Assembly (NCBI GenBank): GCA_963693365.1
Contig: CAVNZM010000009.1
Coordinates: 3,038,001 to 3,102,000, forward strand
Direction of reading: 5' to 3'
DNA from: Amoebidium appalachense
Taxonomy: Eukaryota; Ichthyosporea
DNA length: 64,000 bases
In this document: positions 1 through 15,840 of the stretch, piece after piece
Layout of the letters: each line of letters begins with the position of its first letter
Numbering within the stretch: the first letter of the stretch is position 1
Notes under the pieces: generated by a model
Told to the model about the DNA's origin: nothing
What the model saw: the letters and a program-made list of their open reading frames with translations, nothing else
The model's database searches: none
Translations under genes and position numbers: made by a program

Positions 1-383
1 TTCGGGGGAAGACTTGGGGTTCGAGAGTGCGCGAAGTGCGGAAGGGGAGGGGGGGAGGGGCAGAGGTTAGTAATACATCACACCATTGGCATGCGAGCTT
101 CAGTCCTGCTGTTTTCTTCTCTTTGCTTCCTTGCTTTCCTACCCCCTTCCAACCCCCCCTCCCCCCCCCCCCCCCCCCCCCCCCCCCTCCCCCCCCCCCC
201 CTCCCTCCCTCCCTCCCCCTCTCTCCCCCCTTTTCTTTCGTGCTTGCTTACTGTGTGTGTGTCTCTCTACCTGTGGTGCGAGTGGTTGTAGCGGAGGTGG
301 TGGCGGTGGTTGGGGGGGGGGGGGGGGGGGGGGAAAGGAACGAAGGGGGGGGGGGAGGGGGAGAGGGAGGGGGGGGTCCATAC

Positions 384-4942
<4,559 letters not shown>

Positions 4943-4988
4943 GTTGTCTTTCGGAGCGTCCCCCGGTAGTACCAGGATTGGTGATTAT

Positions 4989-5262
4989 TTTCTCAACGGA
5001 GTTCGCTTAAAGACGTGCACGGCCGTGTAATCTTTGGGTTTCCGAGCAAAAGAAGAACAGCATTTGAATTTGCCAATAAAACGGACTCATTACTTGACCC
5101 ATCAACTATATGGTACTTTCTCAACGGAGTTTGCCATGGCCCTCTGAAACTTGCTTAAAGACGTGCACGGCCGTGTAATCTTTGGGTTGCCGAGCAAAAG
5201 AAGAACAGCATTTGAATTTGCCAGTAAAACAGACTCATTACTTGACCCACCAACTCACCATA
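4989..5262. repeat. Direct repeat upstream of the Kv7-like gene
   Basis: A segment of about 120 bases (4989-5112) is repeated at 5117-5262 with few changes and one extra stretch of about 20 bases near the start of the second copy. Both copies carry the perfect 10-bp palindrome CACGGCCGTG. The repeat ends about 50 bases upstream of the proposed start codon (4942, minus strand), so it may be part of that gene's promoter. That role is inference. Confidence 0.6.
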
Positions 5263-5499
5263 TAGAACCCAATTGGTATGGACTACTGAACCTGTATATT
5301 TTGTCCCGTTTATCACAGTGGAACTATTTACCCGGCTAGGCTCGTCTGAAACACAAGTGACAGCTGTACAAGGAGGTTGCATCATCATTCAGGTTGCATA
5401 CCAAGCATTCTTCTGAGCCGCACCCTATACCTCTCAGGTGTTACGTAGGGCTACCTTTCTGTACTGATATGTACTATGTCGAAACGTTAAACGTAACTG

Positions 5500-6800
5500 T
5501 CGAAAATGGGGGGGTCAGTTAAATTGCAGACTGAATTAAATATTTATAATACCTTATTCTTCATGCAGTCTCTCTATGTACATTTTTTAAATAATGACTT
5601 TTATTGATATGCTTGGAGGACAATCGAAATATGCGGCATGCCTCTATTTTGAGATGTACATTGACCCTGGAATAACTGGTAAAGAAACGTGTACTTAGTC
5701 TACTATATTGGGCGACCATACCGTACCCAAATACCCAAACCCAAACCCAGATTTTAAAAGGGGTTTCTTTTAGGCCGATTAATTGTCCCCCTTAACGCCC
5801 GTTTTTTTTTTTCTCTTGACTGGGATTTTTTGATCAGTGGTCCGGTGGATATGAAGGCAACGTTAACGTGCAGCCACAGGCTACATGACCCACCAAAATA
5901 ACCGACTTCAAAAGAGCCACAGCGATGAAATAAAAAATAAAACTTGAACAACAAGTGACCAAAGGACACCAGCGGGCAAAGGTATAAGTGCACGTGTATG
6001 CGTGAAACTAGTTTGCTCCAACTAGTCATATGCAGCGATGATGACCAGGCCACACTCCGCAAGAAGACATCATTACTGCTGCTCCCCAACAGGCCCCCCT
6101 CAAAACCTACCGGGGCACAGCAAGCAAGTCAGCCCTTTATAGAGCAATGCAGACCAAATCCGAGCGAGAAAACAATCCCCACGGGCCCTACCCCTAGAAA
6201 ACCCGCAGAAGCTGTCTCTAACTCTTTGATAAGGTGGCCTAGTTGTGGCAGGACACACAGGAAAACACAACTACAGAATGCATGCAAGCAAACGCAGTCA
6301 TTGCCATACTGCTGAAGGCTGAAAACACGGCAGCCACAAGGAAAGCTCCTCGGCGACCCAGTAGCTACCCCTCCACTCACGCAGCGCAGAAGCAGTTGAA
6401 GAAGTTGCAGCAGCCCACCGCCAATAACTCGCGTAGAAGCGTAGATAGCGTGTAGAAGCCACCGTAAGTTGCAGTGGGCCACCAGATGTCGAAGAAACCA
6501 CTCCTCAAGCGAGAAACTCCGCGGAAGGGAGATGTTCCCACACTCTCACAACAGTAGGAATAGACAAGGTCGCACTACACACACACAGTCACGGTGTCAC
6601 GTTCCCCTGAGCGGGACCCCTTCCCACCACAAAAAGAAAAAACGAAAGCCTTTATATACCTGCCATGGTGAAGAATCGGGAAAAAAAGTTGACGTGACAG
6701 CTACTAGTAAGAGATCGAAGTAAAAGTGAAGTCCCCACAACAGTAGGAATAGACAAGGCCGCACTACACACACACAGTGTCACGTTCCTCTGAGCGGGAC
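5500..6800. other. Non-coding stretch with a dispersed repeat and a local duplication
   Basis: No convincing gene. Bases 5785-6000 are an inverted, diverged copy of 29314-29475 (see there). A block at 6548-6632 is repeated at 6736-6806 with one 6-base difference (TCACGG extra in the first copy). The remaining open frames lack splice or homology support. Confidence 0.5.
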
Positions 6801-6814
6801 CCCATCAGCAAACT

Positions 6815-7330
6815 TCCCGGAAGTATTGCCAACGTATTTTTTGCTATTGGAGCTATTGGCGATATTGGCAATAGAACCCCTTGCCGCCAATAGGAACGCC
6901 ATATTGCAATAATATTGCTTTGGTATTGTCAATGGTAATACAGTACCAATACCCTCTATTGTCGATATCCCGCTGATATGAATATATTATCCAGTATATG
7001 TTACATCAATATCGCCAATACATTAGAGTGCCATTACATTACCATTGCATTACTATTGCGCTAGCATTATAGACGTATTGCCAATATCAATTATACCCGG
7101 GCGATATTACAATAACAACCAAATAATATCAAAAATACAGATAATGATATGGATAATACTGTATTTTCGCATTGTAGTTGCACTATGAACGCATTATTAA
7201 TGTATTGCCAATATGTAATTCATAGAAATACAAAGATTTAAATATCAAGAAACATATAAACAATGTATTGCCATTGGCAACATATGATCCAACTATAATC
7301 AATATATAAATGTGGTATCGCCGATAGGTT
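6815..7330. repeat. TTGCCAAT/ATTGGCAA-rich block, left
   Basis: AT-rich sequence in which TTGCCAAT, ATTGGCAA and close variants recur at irregular spacing, in both orientations, many as part of TATTGCCAATA. A similar block lies at 9046-9500, on the other side of the TIR element. No gene is seen. It may be older transposon DNA into which the TIR element inserted. Confidence 0.55.
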
Positions 7331-7335
7331 GCTTA

Positions 7336-8348
7336 CAGTATGCGTCCGCGCGTAACATACTCCGCGCACAACATAACGTCGACGCCGATTTTCAAAAAAT
7401 CTTAACATACTGACCTCGGTCATTTTTCGGGATTATGTTAGCGCACCAAGGGGTCCTATATATAGTAGGACTGAATCGGGTTTATCTGGTCAGTTTAGAC
7501 CCCCTATCTTTAGTATTTCGATCTCTTTCCCAGACAAAACAGTGGTTCGCCGTGATTTCCCGCCCAAAGCTCGGCAGGGCCAATGATAGGCGGCGGCCGC
7601 ACATCGCATGGTATGCAAAGGACTCATGTGGCCGACTATGTCGATAAACGAGCAGAAACATACGAAGGCCCCAACTAGTTCGAAGCAGTCTTGTATAGCT
7701 GGTTTTTACTCCTAGTCATATAGGCAGGTTGAATGCATATTAAACCCACCGATCATGACCAAGCCAGTAGTCCAGGTGCAGGCAGCTGCACTTGGGGCGT
7801 TGAATAGTGCACTGCACACAGTAAATGAGGCCACAGACAAGTTTCAGGAAACTACCCAAGAAGCCCAAGCAATCATTTCTGAGGGTTTTGTAAACGCAAA
7901 CAACACAATCAACAACGCAACCACACGTGCAATTGCACAAGCCGAAACGGCAAAAGCACAATTCATTGCGCTCGCACATGGAGAGTTTAGAGAGCCGCAG
8001 AGCCCCCACACGCGAGGAATCGCTGAAAAAGGCTGCCAACAAGTAAGCCTGGGCAGAAGACGATGTTCGATTTTGGGTGCATGGGTGTGAGATCTTGCGC
8101 AGGTTTAGTTTGGTGGGCTGGCTGCGTGGGGTGATAGTGGGTGGTGCCCAGAAAAGGGGGTTTCTTTTCCGTGTGAGTTACGATAATGGTTTGGAGCTTG
8201 ATGAAACCCTGAATACGGATTTGTATGAGGCGAAGGGGGAGGGGTTGCCTCTTACTCGTGTAGGTGTGTGGTGCCAAATTCGTAAGGTGTGAGAGTAAGG
8301 TGTGAGGGAGCAGAAAGACTAGTACGTCCTTCAAGTTTGTATGAGTTG

Positions 8349-8386
<38 letters not shown>

Positions 8387-8571
8387 CTTTTTTGGTTTGG
8401 TCCCCTTGAAAAAAATTAGTATGTTTTTATTATTATTTGAATCAATTACTTATTGATTTCCTCTATATTTACTTATTTAGCGGGTTGGGGAGGAGGGGAG
8501 GGGGGGTGGGGGAGGGGGGGGGGGGACTTGATGTACTAAATGCTAGACTTTCAAGTATTGATTTAGATTTA

Positions 8572-8634
<63 letters not shown>

Positions 8635-9043
8635 CACACACACACACACATAGGCTTTCACGCTTTCAGCTTCTTTTTTTTTTTTTTTTTTCCCAAAGTT
8701 TTTTTTTTTTTTCCGAATTTCCTTTTTTTTTTTTTTTTCACCATCTCAAAAAGGAACTAGTATATAAGTATTCTTTGTTTATTCATTCATTTGATCAATT
8801 TATTATTTGTTTACTACTATATTTATGTCATTTAGCGGTTTGCGGATTCCCCGCCCGATGGAGAGGCCCAGTGTGGCCTCCTGGGCGGGCGGGAGGGCGG
8901 GCGGGCGGGCGGGGGAGGGGGGGGGGGGGGGGGGTAACATAATCGAGACGGGCTCTGGGAGCCTATTTTTAGATACTAATTAAAATTTAACATAACGACC
9001 TCGACCCTTGTCGGGGCGGTATGTTATGCGCGGACGCATACTG
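7336..9043. mobile_element. 1.7-kb TIR element with TA duplication (Tc1/mariner/pogo-like)
   Basis: Both ends begin CAGTATGCGTCCGCGC and continue RTAACATAC in inverted orientation, one mismatch in 25 bases. Each end is flanked by TA, giving the TACAGT border typical of Tc1/mariner and pogo elements. No DDE/D transposase is visible inside, so it would be non-autonomous. The interior holds a 111-codon alanine-rich frame, T-rich and (CA)n repeats (8575-8650) and a G-rich tract (8880-8935). Superfamily is inferred from the ends only. Confidence 0.7.
7755..8090 (+). CDS. Alanine/glutamine-rich helical protein, unrecognised
   Basis: Open frame from ATG of 111 codons inside the TIR element. The first 85 residues are strongly helical and rich in Ala, Thr, Gln and Asn (for example AAALGALNSALHTVNEAT and TRAIAQAETAKAQF), suggesting a coiled coil or amphipathic helix. 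A possible splice donor (AACAAGTAAGCC) sits near 8041, so the last part may be intron. I do not recognise a family. It may be cargo of the element or a captured host exon. Confidence 0.35.
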   Translation: MTKPVVQVQAAALGALNSALHTVNEATDKFQETTQEAQAIISEGFVNANNTINNATTRAIAQAETAKAQFIALAHGEFREPQSPHTRGIAEKGCQQVSLGRRRCSILGAWV

Positions 9044-9045
9044 TA

Positions 9046-9500
9046 TATATCGTGAGTATATTGATGACATAAACAGAGGTATGATGATTAATACACTCCC
9101 AACACATTACAAATAAGGAATATGTAAGTATGTTCCATATCAAGCATATATTGCCAACATACGAATGATACCACCACCATAAAGATATAAGTGTTGATAA
9201 TGCATTACATATATATTATAAATATCACACTATATTATCCAAATACATTGCCAATAAATTGATAATGGGAACGAATGCATGCAAAGTACAGTATAAGTGC
9301 GCTTATAATATGAAAGGCATATCGGAGTAACGTCTTATATCTAAGAATAATACGTATGACGAACATTGCCAATGTATTAACAATAACTTTATTGATACCT
9401 CAATCACATGCTCAATATATTGGCAATATGCACACGGTACGGTAAGCACAGCCCCATGATCATTGTCAATGTATTGCCAATGTATTGCACATGTCGACAT
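9046..9500. repeat. TTGCCAAT-rich block, right
   Basis: Counterpart of the block at 6815-7330: AT-rich, with repeated TTGCCAAT, ATTGCCAATGTATTG and ATATTGGCAATA words in both orientations. It starts at the right end of the TIR element. Confidence 0.5.
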
Positions 9501-9544
9501 CCATACGTGTTCCGTATGGTCACTTTATTAACTTCGGTTGGATA

Positions 9545-9655
9545 GTGGCATCAAGCACACAAGTAAACAACACAACTAATATACCACCCCAGGTGGCATC
9601 CTACAGCACACAAGTTAACAACACAACTAACATACCACCCCAGGTGGCATCCATT
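9545..9655. repeat. Tandem duplication of about 55 bp
   Basis: Two adjacent copies of a unit that contains AGCACACAAGT, AACAACACAACTAA and CATACCACCCCAGGTGGCAT, differing at a few bases. The unit includes the short palindrome CCACCCCAGGTGG. No gene is seen here. Confidence 0.7.
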
Positions 9656-9872
9656 CTCTACTATCTACTTTATCTCGCATCTCGTATCAACATTACTCTT
9701 ATGCAAACAAAAAATACCAAAAAGAATCATGACAAAAAAAGAAGAAAAAAGAAGAAAAAAGAAAAAGAAAACTACCACACAAGCACAACAGGCTGGGCTG
9801 GGGCAACACAGAAACGAAAAACGGAAACAACAGCAGCCATAGGACAAAGAGCCGGTACCCACCTCTAGAGTG

Positions 9873-11158
9873 GCAAAAAAAGAGTCGACAGAACGAACAT
9901 CAAACATAGTAAGGACGGAAACCCGGACCAGAACTTATAAGTCTAGAGAAGCAGAAAATAGCTTGAACGACTGGTGGAGGGGATGATAGCTATAGTGCTA
10001 ACAGCAAAAGTAGTGCCCACAGTCGCTGGTTCATGAACGTGAAAAGGCAACGTGCATCTGCAGCCAGCAGGCACACGCACAGTGTCACGCACGCACACGC
10101 ACGCACACACACGCACACAGACACAGACATGATCACAGGCACGGACACAGACCAGACAGACAACGCCACATGCACAAAAGCAGGCAACACAAACCTAACC
10201 TTCAAAGTTTAACGGCCTTTCAGCCGTTACTAGGCGAAGAAGCTGCAGCATGCAGCATAGTCGAAACCATTCAGCACGGTGGCTGCGCGACCTGCGGAGG
10301 GCAAAAAAAGAGTCGTCAGAACCAACCTCAAACTTAGTAAGGACGGAAACCCGGACCAGAACTTATGAAGTCTAGAGAAGCAGAAAATAGCTTGAACGAC
10401 TGGGGGAGGGGATGATAGCTATAGTGCTAACAGCAAAAGTAGTGCCCACAGTCGCTGGTTCATGAACGTGAAAAGGCAACGTGCATCTGCAGCCAGCAGG
10501 CACACGCACACGCACGCACACACATACACACACACGCACACAGACACAGACACAGACACAGACATAATCACAGGCACGGACACAGACCAGACAGACAAAC
10601 GCCACATGCACAAAAGCAGGCAACACAAAACTAACCTTCAAACGGCCTTTCAGCCGTTAGGCGAAGAAGCAGCAGCATGCAGCATGGTCGAAACCATTCT
10701 GAATCAGCACGGTGGCTGCGCGACCTGCGGAGGGCAAAAAAAGAGTCGACAGAACCAACCTCAAACTTAGTAAGGACGGAAACCCGGACCAGAACTTATG
10801 AAGTCTAGAGAAGCAGAAAATAGCTTGAACGACTGGTGGAGGGGATGATGGCTATAGTGCTAACAGCACAAGTAGTGCACACAGTTGCTGGTTCATGAAC
10901 GTGAAAAGGCAACGTGCATCTGCAGCCAGCAGGCACACGCACACGCACGCACACACATACAATCACACGCACACAGACACAGACACAGACACAGACATAA
11001 TCACAGGCACGGACACAGACCAGACAGACAAACGCCACATGCACAAAAGCAGGCAACACAAAACTAACCTTCAAACGGCCTTTCAGCCGTTAGGCGAAGA
11101 AGCTGCAGCATGCAGCATGGTCGAAACCATTCAGCACGGTGGCTGCGCGACCTGCGGA
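9873..11158. repeat. 430-bp unit in three tandem copies
   Basis: Copies start at about 9873, 10301 and 10734 with the word GCAAAAAAAGAGTCG. Each contains a (CACACG)n-type patch and the sequence AACGGCCTTTCAGCCGTT, an inverted repeat. The copies differ less by substitution than by short extra words: copy 1 has GTTTAA and a 3-base word where copies 2 and 3 have none, and copy 2 has six extra bases (TGAATC) near 10700. No supported reading frame. Confidence 0.9.
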
Positions 11159-11182
11159 TGGGACCTGTGACCAGGCGACTCA

Positions 11183-11627
11183 TCTAGTAAGGATACCTGA
11201 TGGTCACCCTCTTTATGCTTCCTTCCCCCCCCCCTCCCTCCATCCCTCTTCCCCCCCGATTCACCAACGCCACTTCTGAATGTCCTCAGCCTACCCTCTT
11301 TCAACCCGATTCTTCCTCTCGCTATCTCACTCCCTCTTTCTTTTCTCTTCCTGTTTTTTCTGCCTTTTCGAGTTATTACCTATGATACGCAGTATAAGTT
11401 TCTTTCTCGTTCTGAATCAGAGAAATCAAAGGTAAAAGTTTAACTCAGTTGGCATGTGTTATGTTCCTTAGGCAACACCGTACTGATCATTATCGCTTTT
11501 TGGGAGCTTTGGCAGGATATATTAAGTTCTCCTGCTGTACGTATGCCATACTAGTATACCACCCTAGTAGATAAGTCTGTATGGTGCTCTGATGTTGATA
11601 TTGCCAGGGAAGTTGGGCAGTGGCGTT
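11183..11627 (+). mobile_element. Non-LTR retrotransposon 3' fragment, left part (split)
   Basis: Homologous to 16850-17275, which encodes the post-RT region of a LINE-like protein. This copy carries extra short words (for example TAAG, GTTTAA, and TAGT between two ATAC) that add frame breaks. It is interrupted at 11627 by the LTR element and resumes at 15170. The copy at 17260-17285 reads straight through GTGGCGTTGTAA and so shows the unoccupied site. Confidence 0.75.
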
Positions 11628-12107
11628 TGTAAACAGTTGGACTAGTTAGGATAAGGCAGAGTACAACTGAATCAAAATAAAGACAGAGAACGGGTAGAAA
11701 GGCACACGCGGCCAGGTTGCGTTTACTATGGGCCGACTCAGTCTGTCTCAGACTTCACTGATGTGATCCCCGTACTGGGACGGCTTTCTTATATAGCCCC
11801 CAGGTTTCGGATCAAGGCCCAGGATTGGTTCATCCGCGGCCAGCGCGGGTGGCAACATGCCATTCGTGATTCTGGTGCGGTCCGAGCCAGTCAGACCTTT
11901 GTCCTATTTATGCAAACCTCTTATTGGTTCACTTCGTTTATGTGGTATGCAGCGGAAGAACCATATATGGTTCAATTCTTAGGTCAGAGTGAGTCCTATT
12001 GGTGCGGACATAATATTTATGTGATATTCATGACAAAGCACGAATCGTGTGCTAGTAGATCACATTCTTTAGTAAACATGTACAGTTCATGTGTACAGTT
12101 GTTTACA
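11628..12107 (-). repeat. 3' LTR of the LTR retrotransposon
   Basis: 480 bp, ends TG...CA with an 8-bp inverted terminal pair TGTAAACA/TGTTTACA. In the element's direction a TATA box (GGCTATATAAG) lies about three-fifths of the way along, near 11795. Confidence 0.92.
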
Positions 12108-12118
12108 CTCCCCCCCTT
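12108..12118 (-). other. Polypurine tract of the LTR element
   Basis: AAGGGGGGGAG on the minus strand directly abuts the 3' LTR, as expected for the second-strand primer. Confidence 0.65.
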
Positions 12119-12124
12119 GTCAGG

Positions 12125-12162
12125 AGCCTGGTGGTGTCGTTAGACAAGCAAACCACCAGGCT
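12125..12162. other. Perfect 11-bp stem-loop inside the LTR element
   Basis: AGCCTGGTGGT (12125-12135) pairs with ACCACCAGGCT (12152-12162) around a 16-base loop. It lies next to the polypurine tract and so near the 3' end of the element RNA. Function unknown. Confidence 0.7.
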
Positions 12163-13342
12163 GAGAGGCGATAAACAACCTTCAGCGAGAATTCCTGTGC
12201 GCCGAGCTGCTGGGCAGAACAGAGCAAGGACGGTTGAATAGTGTTGTGCACGTCTATGAGCACTTCTTCATTTGCCAAAACGTAAATTCATGCAGCATTC
12301 TTCTGTGATTTCATTTTCGTGGCGAAGATTATTGCAGAGTGTGTGCGAATTGTTCGCTTCGTCTCTGTGCTTGGCTTTTCTGTAGAAGTAGTATTTTTCT
12401 TTTTGGGAATTTTTCCTTTTTAGGACACTCCCGCAGATTCGTTTTCAATTGCGAGTAATTTAGTTGTGTGGATGAATGATCATACCAAACATTCGATAAT
12501 GAATATAACTCAAGCCTTAGGTCACTTCGTAGCTCAGGTAGTGGTGGATAGCTTCTTAGCGCTGCCCTTTATCCCGGTTCTACCTTAAGATCATTAAGGC
12601 GAGTCACCATGGCCAGAAAAGCCACTTCTTTCATGAACAAAGAGCACTTCTTTCCTTTCAGCTTTAACCCTGCATCATCGGAGCCGGGAATAGCATGAAT
12701 AAGAATGCCCTAAATGTTCTTCGTTGGGCGACATAAAGAAATATATCAGCCCGTCAGAACCAGTAAAAACCCGGTTCATAATTCATAAGAAGAGGGTAGG
12801 CAAAGCAAGCCTTCTTCAGAAAACACATGCTTCCATTCGTGAGCAGTTTTCGTATCCCATTTGCCAGCCATTTTCGTTGAGCAGGGGGATTCCAGGCATA
12901 ATACATTCTTCTGGAGGCTTGGCCTAAAAAGAAAAGTCGTCACAGTCGCCCTTTCTTTTGTAAGCAACTTCGTGAGCGCGCTTCGTGTTTTCATATCCTC
13001 CAGTGCAGGTCTGGATGGTGCCCCATCCTCTGCTTCATTTGTAGGTGGCCCTACTGTAGGTTCTGTTCGTTGTGTGGAATACCAAAACCATTCGTATTCG
13101 TGGAACTGCTTTGTGCTGTGCTTTCTTTCGTGTTGGTGTTCATGGAGTTACCCAATTCACACACCTACTACTTTCATACATCAGACGTAAGTAGCTGCCT
13201 GGGGAGTGTGTGGTTCGTGTTCGTGGCATTCTTCTGTTCCTTCGTGAGAAGAATATTCGTTTTAGCAGAGGTGCCCAATAAGGCAGCTTGTGGGGTTGTC
13301 TCCCGCATGTGCCCATTGGTGGGGTATGCACGTGCTAAATTG

Positions 13343-13657
13343 TTACAGTGTCATCATATTGCAAGGGAATAACATGGTCACCTCCGTACCAGGGCCTAGG
13401 TACACATGATGGTCCGATGTGTTAGTCAACAACACCTTGCATTCGTATTCGTATTCGTCTTCCACGTCACTTTCTTCAGTAGTGAAGGAGGGTATTCGTA
13501 ATTCGAAACTGAAAGGCTTCCAGCCAAAATACTGACGCTGTATGCTGGGGTTGTGAGGGAACGGTGCCCATACCACATTCTTTTGTTCTGGTGGGGGTGT
13601 ACCGGCAGCTAGTGCAAGGCTTGACAGTGTAATTGGTATGTTACACCGCATTGCCAC
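13343..13657 (-). CDS. 104-codon frame of the LTR element, unrecognised
   Basis: Sense to the element, ending TAA, with protein-like composition: an acidic middle (EESDVEDEYEYE) and a C-terminal part resembling a beta-rich structural domain (VLLTNTSDHHVYLGPGTEV). The first internal ATG gives about 103 residues. It has no zinc knuckle, protease or RT motif, so it is not a normal gag or pol. It could be a captured host fragment. The rest of the interior, rich in TTCGT words, shows nothing I can support. Confidence 0.35.
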   Translation of the reverse strand: MAMRCNIPITLSSLALAAGTPPPEQKNVVWAPFPHNPSIQRQYFGWKPFSFELRIPSFTTEESDVEDEYEYECKVLLTNTSDHHVYLGPGTEVTMLFPCNMMTL

Positions 13658-14666
13658 AGACGGGCATTCACCTTAAAATTCGTACCCAACACCTTCTTTG
13701 TTTTTCACATGCATGAACAAAAGTTCTGCATCGACTTTATTACATGCCTTTTGTGCACCAAGAGTGCAAATTCGTTAGGGCGTGGCACCAGGAAGGGCCG
13801 CCATACATGAGTCAGGCATATGTTCGTAATGTGTTTAGGCATGCCAGCATACATTCATGCGCATGTTGTGCATCCTGTGCGCTAAACTATGGGGCATGCT
13901 GTATTCGAGAACAGCAAGGGATTCGAAGCATGCATGCAACACTACTTTCATAAGATCTTAGGTCCTACATGCTATAGCAACAGCGACTATCTTCTTCGTT
14001 AAGTGCATTTGTGCTGAAAGTGGCCGTGCATCTGGCTTGCGAGTGTGGACGTGCATGCGGTGGCATGGACACGATGGCAGTGTGCAATAGGGCAATGCAC
14101 GCAAGGGCAACGGTTTTATTTTCTTCCTAACATAGAGGGGGCTGTGTGCATTGCAACCCAAGCAGTGTTGTGCATTCGTCCTTTCATTTTCGTATTTCCA
14201 GTTCATTTTGCTTTCGTTTTTCGTTTTTTGTCGTTTGATAACTTCGTTACTTCGTTTTGTTTTCGTGTTGCATTCATTTCGTATTTCCTCTATGCAATCG
14301 TTTGTCGTTAATTCTTTATTTCATTGCGTATTCGTGATGGTTCGTTTTTCGTTGGTTCATTGCTTCGTTAGCAATTCTTTATTCGTTTGTTCGTGTATTC
14401 GTTGTTTCGTTGTGTATTCGTTTTTCTTCACATTTTTGATGTGTCGTAGCAAAAGAAGTTTTACATGCTTTCAATTCTTTCCGTGTAGGTGGGCTGGCCA
14501 CTTCAAACTTGTAGGTGTATATATTCTAAGCCGGACAAGGAAAGATGTGCCTATCATCGGGGTAAAAAGGATTGTGATCGGCCATGGGAGATTCTTGAGC
14601 TGATTGAAAGATGTGAGATTCTTGAACTGATTGAAAGATGTGAGATTCGAAGGATGCGAGATTCTT

Positions 14667-14683
14667 GAACTGCGCGGTCGCCA
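14667..14683 (-). other. Primer-binding site (tRNA primer)
   Basis: Reading leftwards from the LTR, one spacer base is followed by TGGCGACCGCGCAGTTC. TGG is the complement of a tRNA CCA end. The tRNA was not identified. Confidence 0.6.
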
Positions 14684-14684
14684 A

Positions 14685-15164
14685 TGTAAACAGTTGGACT
14701 AGTTAGGATAAGGCAGAGTACAACTGAATCAAAATAAAGACAGAGAACGGGTAGAAAGGCACACGCGGCCAGGTTGCGTTTACTATGGGCCGACTCAGTC
14801 TGTCTCAGACTTCACTGATGTGATCCCCGTACTGGGACGGCTTTCTTATATAGCCCCCAGGTTTCGGATCAAGGCCCAGGATTGGTTCATCCGCGGCCAG
14901 CGCGGGTGGCAACATGCCATTCGTGATTCTGGTGCGGTCCGAGCCAGTCAGACCTTTGTCCTATTTATGCAAACCTCTTATTGGTTCACTTCGTTTATGT
15001 GGTATGCAGCGGAAGAACCATATATGGTTCAATTCTTAGGTCAGAGTGAGTCCTATTGGTGCGGACATAATATTTATGTGATATTCATGACAAAGCACGA
15101 ATCGTGTGCTAGTAGATCACATTCTTTAGTAAACATGTACAGTTCATGTGTACAGTTGTTTACA
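14685..15164 (-). repeat. 5' LTR of the LTR retrotransposon
   Basis: 480 bp, identical by eye to the other LTR. It would drive transcription leftwards through the primer-binding site at 14683. Confidence 0.92.
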
Positions 15165-15169
15165 GCGTT

Positions 15170-15385
15170 GTGATAATCATGTTTCCATCGCCGCTGGTGC
15201 CACTTTTGTGCTGAACTTTTTAATCGAAAGAATGTTGATAGGTGTGAGTTTTTATGTCGCGTTTTACCTCTTTCCGTAGTACAGGTGTCTGCTACACTGC
15301 CAGTGGCTGGCAATGTGAACACTTTAGACTTTTTGTTAAATTCTGTTGGTCGTCACATTGAGTATTTATATGATTATCAAAGAGT
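15170..15385 (+). mobile_element. Non-LTR retrotransposon 3' fragment, right part (split)
   Basis: Continuation of the fragment at 11183-11627 beyond the LTR element. It matches 17285-17465, including the region encoding the Cys/His motif, with small insertions that break the frame. Confidence 0.7.
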
Positions 15386-15840
15386 ATCATGGTACTAGAG
15401 CTCTTGAGCCCGGAGGCTGTGCTTCTTTTTATATTAGAGGAGTCGTCTATTTTCTTTACAATCGTTGTGTAAATTAGCTACTTATTATATATCCTTCCTC
15501 TCGTAACCCTACCACACTAAGTCTTACCGATTTTGCAATTCTAACCCCTCCTTATGATATATATAGCTTGGAAATGTTTATTTTATCGCTGGTGACCGTT
15601 CTTTGTTTCCATAAAATTTAATGTTTGTGCCACTTTTGTGCAGAACCTTTTTCTCGTAAACACTTACTAAATAGATGCCATATTTATTTATCTCAGATTA
15701 TTCCGTTCGAAATTAGAAGACTGGTTTATTTAGATAATCCTGATATTACTAAGTACGCCTACTAGTATTGACTATCAGGTTGAACCACGGTATGTTTAAC
15801 GAGTTTTCTGTATGTTACTTGGTTTCATACTCAATATCCT
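15386..15840 (+). pseudogene. Broken copy of the LINE C-terminal region
   Basis: Near-duplicate of 15868-16290, but with short extra words at about ten places (for example ATTTAA, TAAGTAC, CTAGTA and TAAGTC), several creating stop codons. Between these, identity is high. Confidence 0.7.

Larger units (their letters stand above)
11628..15164 (-). mobile_element. Complete non-autonomous LTR retrotransposon
   Basis: Two 480-bp direct repeats (11628-12107 and 14685-15164), identical by eye, begin TGTAAACA and end TGTTTACA. The 5-bp target duplication GCGTT stands at 11623-11627 and 15165-15169. On the minus strand the first LTR is followed after one base by TGGCGACCGCGCAGTTC (primer-binding site) and the second is preceded by AAGGGGGGGAG (polypurine tract), so transcription runs on the minus strand. 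The 2577-bp interior has no reverse transcriptase, integrase or protease frame; the longest sense frame is 104 codons. The element must therefore have been moved by enzymes from elsewhere. Identical LTRs mean a recent insertion. Confidence 0.92.

Noticed and set aside
12110-14680. Reverse transcriptase or integrase in the LTR element
   Set aside because: No frame over 110 codons and no RT, RNase H, integrase or protease motif on either strand.
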